Below are positions 7,927 through 10,248 of a DNA stretch of 10,248 nt, in pieces (position 1 is the first letter of the stretch; every line of letters starts with the position of its first letter). The stretch comes from Elusimicrobia bacterium CG08_land_8_20_14_0_20_59_10. GTDB taxonomy: Bacteria; Elusimicrobiota; Elusimicrobia; Elusimicrobiales; UBA9959. The stretch is taken from positions 1 to 10,248 of the forward strand of contig PEXO01000387.1 in the NCBI GenBank assembly GCA_002779045.1. Reading direction: 5' to 3'. The notes below the pieces were generated by a model, which was not told where the DNA came from, made no database searches, and worked only from the letters and a program-made list of their open reading frames with translations. A program made the position numbers and the translations under genes.

Positions 7927-7955
7927 ATTATACCACACCGCTTCCGAAGGCACAA
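7927..7955 (-). promoter_or_regulatory. Sigma70-type promoter of the tandem-receiver gene
   Basis: On the minus strand TTGTGC (7955-7950), exactly 17 bp, then TATAAT (7932-7927), in the context TGTGGTATAAT. The start codon follows about 25 bp later, giving a very short leader with GGAGG. The fit in hexamers and spacing is good. It lets the tandem receiver be transcribed apart from the REC-GGDEF gene upstream. Confidence 0.65.
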
Positions 7956-7974
7956 CAAGACGCTTATCCGTCGC

Positions 7975-8913
7975 TCAATCCCTTCTTCTGTCTTTAAGAA
8001 AAAGGCTTCCGGAGCGGCCTTTCAGTCCTTTAAGATATTTTTTTATTTCCGACACTATGTCCACTATTTTGGCGTAATGGTCCAGCCTGCGCCTCTCGTT
8101 GGTGGCTATAGCCGCGCTGAGCGTCATAAGCGGGAATTTCCGTCCTATTCCCAGACGGTCCCTGGAGAACAGGTAACCCCGGGCCCGGTCTTCGGCGCCG
8201 TAAAAACCGGGCGCGATGGCGTCGAAACCGGCGGTCACTGCCCTGGCAATATCCTCGGCCCCGCGGAAACCGGCCATTAAAACGAAATCGTCGCCCCCGA
8301 TATGCCCCAGAAAAACATCCTCCGCCTCAAAATCGTTTCTCAGGTCGCTCAGGAGTCCGGCTACGCATTTTATCACGTTATCCCCGTTCAGGTACCCGTA
8401 ATTGTCGTTATAAACCTTGAAATTATCCAGGTCCAGATAAAAGAAGGCCAGGTCGCAGCCCGACTTTATCCGCCTTGCCGCTTCTTCTTCTATCGCCGGC
8501 CCGCCGGGCAGAAAAGTGAGCGGGTTGGCGGCGAGTATAAGGCGATTACGTTTGCTGACCCCTTCCACCCTGGAGATAAGCTCCACGCTGTCGAAAGGCT
8601 TGGAAATGAAATCGTCTGCGCCCATCCCGAACTGGGAGGCCTTCTCCACGGGAGAGTCGCTGCCGCTGACTATTATCACGGGTATCATGGCCAGCCTCGG
8701 ATTGCCGCGTATGCGGGCCAGCAATTCCCTGCCGTCGAGGCGGGGCATATTGAGGTCCAGCAGTATCACGTCGGGAGGCGTATCGGAGAGCCGTTCAAGC
8801 GCCTTCATCCCGTCATCGGCCGCTTCCACCTTCCAGCCGGTGCCCTCGAAAGCCCGGCTTATCAGCCTGTGAAAAGCCTTGTCGTCGTCGGCTACAAGCA
8901 AAGTCTTGTTCAT
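7975..8913 (-). CDS. REC-GGDEF response regulator (probable diguanylate cyclase-type)
   Basis: A 312-residue PleD/WspR-like protein: N-terminal receiver (about 3-118) and C-terminal GGDEF domain (about 130-300) that would make cyclic di-GMP (or a related dinucleotide) from GTP when phosphorylated. Receiver residues: D9-D11, phosphoacceptor D53 in 'ILLDLNMPRLDG', S83, K105-P106. GGDEF side: 'NPLTFLPGG' (130-138), metal-site 'YLDLDNFKVYNDNYG' (159-173; D161), NGD (176-178), and signature H-I-GGDDF (206-210), where the usual second acidic residue Glu is Asp (D209). The RxxD inhibitory site expected five residues before the signature is absent (A-E-D-V), so classical product inhibition is unlikely. 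The 'PLMTLSAAIATNE' ending resembles GGDEF domains of the HIGGDDF type. The start has a G-rich but weak ribosome site (GGGGGAAAT). Cyclase activity is likely but not certain given the variant signature. Confidence 0.9.
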   Translation of the reverse strand: MNKTLLVADDDKAFHRLISRAFEGTGWKVEAADDGMKALERLSDTPPDVILLDLNMPRLDGRELLARIRGNPRLAMIPVIIVSGSDSPVEKASQFGMGADDFISKPFDSVELISRVEGVSKRNRLILAANPLTFLPGGPAIEEEAARRIKSGCDLAFFYLDLDNFKVYNDNYGYLNGDNVIKCVAGLLSDLRNDFEAEDVFLGHIGGDDFVLMAGFRGAEDIARAVTAGFDAIAPGFYGAEDRARGYLFSRDRLGIGRKFPLMTLSAAIATNERRRLDHYAKIVDIVSEIKKYLKGLKGRSGSLFLKDRRRD

Positions 8914-8972
8914 ATTTCCCCCGTTCTCCCTGAATTATTTCAGCGCTTAAATGAATATCCCCCCGCATAAAT

Positions 8973-8978
8973 AGTATA
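8973..8978 (-). promoter_or_regulatory. Possible -10 box for the REC-GGDEF gene
   Basis: TATACT on the minus strand (8978-8973), inside the palindrome GTATAC, about 60 bp upstream of the REC-GGDEF start. No good -35 is seen at 16-18 bp. The leader between it and the gene contains short inverted repeats (CTGAA/TTCAG at 8929-8942; AGCGCT near 8942). Confidence 0.3.
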
Positions 8979-9057
8979 CGGGAGGACGCTTCGCTGAAGT
9001 TCAGAACGAGTTCATATCTTTCTCAAATCCAAAAGGAAGGGAAAACGGGCGGAAAGA

Positions 9058-9118
9058 CTGAACTCTCACCCTTAACCTGAATCCTGCAGTTCAGGCCTGT
9101 TTTCATTGGAAAACAGGC
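9058..9118. repeat. Two adjacent stem-loops with an alternative pairing
   Basis: GCCTGTTTTC (9095-9104), loop ATTG, GAAAACAGGC (9109-9118) is a perfect 10-bp hairpin. Directly before it CCTGAA (9076-9081) pairs with TTCAGG (9090-9095). CTGAACT (9058-9064) can pair with AGTTCAG (9088-9094) instead, so the two upstream folds exclude each other. No T-run follows on either strand, so these are not ordinary terminators. Confidence 0.55.
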
Positions 9119-9150
9119 GAATAAAGTTATGCAAGATTCACCCGCTTTCA

Positions 9151-9165
9151 GCGTCCCACTCCCCA
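9151..9165 (+). repeat. 15-bp direct repeat, copy 1
   Basis: GCGTCCCACTCCCCA, identical to 10224-10238 and in the same orientation. The sequences either side of the two copies do not match by eye. The two copies bracket the IS110 remnant. A shorter relative, CCCACTCCC, occurs at 9434-9442 inside a hairpin. Confidence 0.6.
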
Positions 9166-9320
9166 TAGCCCATGTGGACGGGACTATCCCTTTCCCTGAT
9201 TCCATAAGGAAGAGGGACGAGTTGAGGATTAGGCGCTACCGCATAAAGAGCGGCTGCTTCTCCGCCCCTTTTACTATGACTGACTTTTGTGGTCCGATGT
9301 TCGATGCGGGTTTGGAATAT

Positions 9321-9577
9321 TTGTCTGTGTTTTTGAACGATCGTCGCTAAACGCAGACAATGCGGAATTGCCAACAAGCGACGGTAAGCAGGTGTTTTGC
9401 GTCGCTTCTTCTTATGAGTGATTTTCACCCCTGCCCACTCCCGGTGTGGGTTCAGCACTCCATTGGCATTGTATTCAAAAAGATAATATGAATGAGCCAG
9501 TACCACCCGATTATTTGATATCGTGGGTTATCCCGGTCGCCCGGGACCTATCCACAAAATAACGGAGGTACTGGCTT
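9321..9577 (+). ncRNA. Candidate IS110 bridge-RNA region (left-end non-coding)
   Basis: IS110-group elements encode a structured guide RNA (bridge RNA, known from IS621) in the non-coding left end just upstream of the transposase. Here that position holds four consecutive stem-loops. H1: TTGTCTGTGTTT (9321-9332) with AAACGCAGACAA (9349-9360), 12 bp with one G-T wobble. H2: AAGCGACG (9376-9383) with CGTCGCTT (9400-9407). H3: CCCAC (9434-9438) with GTGGG (9446-9450). H4: a long nested stem with an internal loop (9492-9579). The H1 loop contains CGTCGCT (9342-9348), which could compete for the H2 5' arm. That an RNA is made, and its exact ends, are inference from position and folding. Confidence 0.45.
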
Positions 9578-9579
9578 AT
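9492..9579 (+). promoter_or_regulatory. Long hairpin sequestering the transposase ribosome site and start codon
   Basis: AGCCAGTACC (9495-9504) pairs perfectly with GGTACTGGCT (9567-9576). The stem extends outward through G9494-T9577 (wobble), T9493-A9578 and A9492-T9579, and inward, after an A-A mismatch, through C9506-G9565 and C9507-G9564. The Shine-Dalgarno GGAGG (9564-9568) and two bases of the ATG (9578-9580) are thus base-paired. Inside, GTGG (9523-9526)/CCAC (9552-9555) and TCCCGG (9531-9536)/CCGGGA (9541-9546) stack on a TCGC loop. The result is an internal loop of about 15-18 nt on the left and 8-11 nt on the right. Such a fold would silence translation from read-through transcripts, and it also resembles the loop layout of a bridge RNA. 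Confidence 0.6.
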
Positions 9580-10216
9580 GAGTAATTCTACCATAGTTGT
9601 AGGCCTGGATGTTCACAAGGACAGTATAGTGGCCGCTGTTTTGCCGAAAAACGCAGGCAATGTCAGCGAAGTGATAAATATAGGTAATAGCTCTCTGGAA
9701 ATTAAGCGGTTGGTTGAACGCATAGCCAGGCGCGGCCCAGCCGAATTCGTATATGAAGCAGGCCCATGCGGTTACGAGATCTGGCGTCAGATAACAAGAA
9801 TGGGCGCGATGTGTTCAGTAATCGCGCCGGGGCTTACGCCGACAAAGCCGAATGACCGTGTAAAAACCGATAAACGCGACGCGGAAAAACTTGCCCGCTA
9901 CCACAGGGCGGGCGAACTGACGGAAGTTCGTGTGCCGACACAGCTTGAAGAATCAGTCAGGGGCTTATTACGCGCGCGTGAAGACCTGCTGGAAGATAGA
10001 TTGCGTGCCAGGCACAGGTTGCGCAATTTTCCGCAAAGGCGGGGCCGGCGCTACAGCAAGCGGTTATGGGGTGTAAATCATGAATTATGGCTCAAGGCGC
10101 AGAAGTTTGATTACCCCGCGTTATGCCAAACCTTCGAAACTTACTTGCGGACGCTGGACGAGACTATTGAGTCCGGCGTAAGTAATGCCCTGTTTGGAGG
10201 CTTGGATTTGAGATGA
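9578..10216 (+). pseudogene. IS110-family transposase, truncated (DEDD domain only)
   Basis: The N-terminal half of an IS110-type DEDD transposase, a RuvC-like recombinase guided by the element's RNA. The frame gives 212 residues; intact members are about 340-400. The DEDD_Tnp_IS110 domain is present: D11 in 'GLDVHKDS', E60 in 'VYEAGPCGYE', and D98 and D101 in 'VKTDKRDAEKLARYH', so all four acidic catalytic residues are kept. Next comes the helical 'LLRAREDLLEDRLRARHRL' linker and 'ALCQTFETYLRTLDETIE' (ending about residue 199). After that the sequence turns into an unrelated tail (SGVSNALFGGLDLR, stop). The Transposase_20 domain with its catalytic serine is missing, so the product should be inactive. 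No other frame picks up the missing part before the window end. The GGAGG ribosome site is good but buried in a hairpin. The segment 'FPQRRGRRYSKRLWGVN' looks eroded relative to the family. Confidence 0.8.
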
Positions 10217-10223
10217 ATGCGAG

Positions 10224-10238
10224 GCGTCCCACTCCCCA
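10224..10238 (+). repeat. 15-bp direct repeat, copy 2
   Basis: GCGTCCCACTCCCCA, identical to copy 1 at 9151-9165. It starts eight bases after the stop codon of the truncated transposase, and ten bases later the window ends, so I cannot tell whether the match would extend. It may mark a second repeat unit whose arrival removed the transposase 3' end. Confidence 0.6.
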
Positions 10239-10248
10239 CAACGAAGTA

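Larger units (their letters stand above)
8979..9320. other. AT-richer gene-less stretch with stem-loops
   Basis: This separates the last host gene from the insertion-sequence remnant. Base composition is visibly lower in GC than in the host genes to the left. Open frames on both strands (for example 9129-9350 plus and 9138-9506 minus) give low-complexity or unrecognisable peptides without ribosome sites, and I do not support them as genes. It contains the paired stem-loops at 9058-9118 and the first copy of the 15-bp direct repeat (9151-9165). Some of it may be the outer left end of the IS110 element or an older repeat family. Confidence 0.45.
9321..10216 (+). mobile_element. IS110-family insertion sequence remnant
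   Basis: A structured non-coding left end is followed by a transposase gene that lost its 3' half. The family call rests on the transposase N-terminal domain. IS110 elements have no terminal inverted repeats and usually make no target duplication, so the true left boundary cannot be fixed; 9321 is the first strong stem that I assign to it and the end could lie further left. The right boundary is where homology to the transposase stops, near 10173, and the open frame runs on to 10216. Confidence 0.6.

Noticed and set aside
7110..8913. The two regulator genes as a single bicistronic operon only
   Set aside because: The gap contains a well-spaced TTGTGC/TATAAT promoter and a fresh ribosome site, so independent transcription of the downstream gene is at least as likely.
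9376..9450. CRISPR-like or tandem repeat array
   Set aside because: The repeated CGTCGCT and CCCACTCCC words are too few and irregularly spaced; they are better explained as stem arms.
9138..9506. Minus-strand 122-residue open frame, and the overlapping plus frame at 9129-9350
   Set aside because: The minus frame begins at GTG without a ribosome site and crosses several stem-loops. Neither peptide has a recognisable domain, and both overlap the candidate non-coding left end of the IS.

Overview
The window reads as chromosomal DNA of a Gram-negative bacterium. GC is high, yet ATA (Ile) and AGG (Arg) codons are common in the coding sequences. An AsmA/DUF748-like protein implies a two-membrane envelope. 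The mix of genes (bacterial Ca2+-type P-ATPase, AzgA-type purine permease, paired REC and REC-GGDEF regulators) would suit an Elusimicrobiota-like or other deep-branching Gram-negative lineage. That placement is a weak inference from style; no rRNA or marker gene is present to test it.

Layout, left to right. At 1-145 there is a non-coding tail with a weak minus-strand terminator. An AsmA/DUF748-like membrane-anchored protein follows on the minus strand (146-1177). A hairpin-rich intergenic region of about 470 bp separates it from a divergent, intact P-type calcium/cation ATPase (1644-4328, plus). The ATPase converges, with an 18-bp gap, on ornithine carbamoyltransferase (4347-5351, minus), which has its own TATAAT box. 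Upstream of that on the same strand is an NCS2/AzgA-type purine permease (5501-6925). Next are two signalling genes on the minus strand: a stand-alone double receiver protein (7110-7901) with a well-formed sigma70-type promoter, preceded by a REC-GGDEF response regulator (7975-8913). Both keep their phosphoacceptor residues and probably take part in one phosphorelay, but no histidine kinase is visible.

From about 9000 onward the character changes: GC falls, inverted repeats are dense, and no host-like gene can be supported. The end of the window holds an IS110-family transposase remnant (9578-10216, plus). It keeps the RuvC-like DEDD half and lacks the C-terminal Transposase_20 half. Directly upstream of its start is a run of strong stem-loops (9321-9579), in the place where IS110-group elements encode their bridge RNA. 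The last stem-loop also buries the transposase Shine-Dalgarno sequence and start codon. A 15-bp direct repeat brackets this remnant at 9151 and 10224.

The host genes form no single pathway: they cover envelope lipid transport or assembly, cation export, arginine metabolism, purine uptake and nucleotide-second-messenger signalling. The most interesting part is the IS110 left end with its candidate guide RNA, next to a broken transposase.
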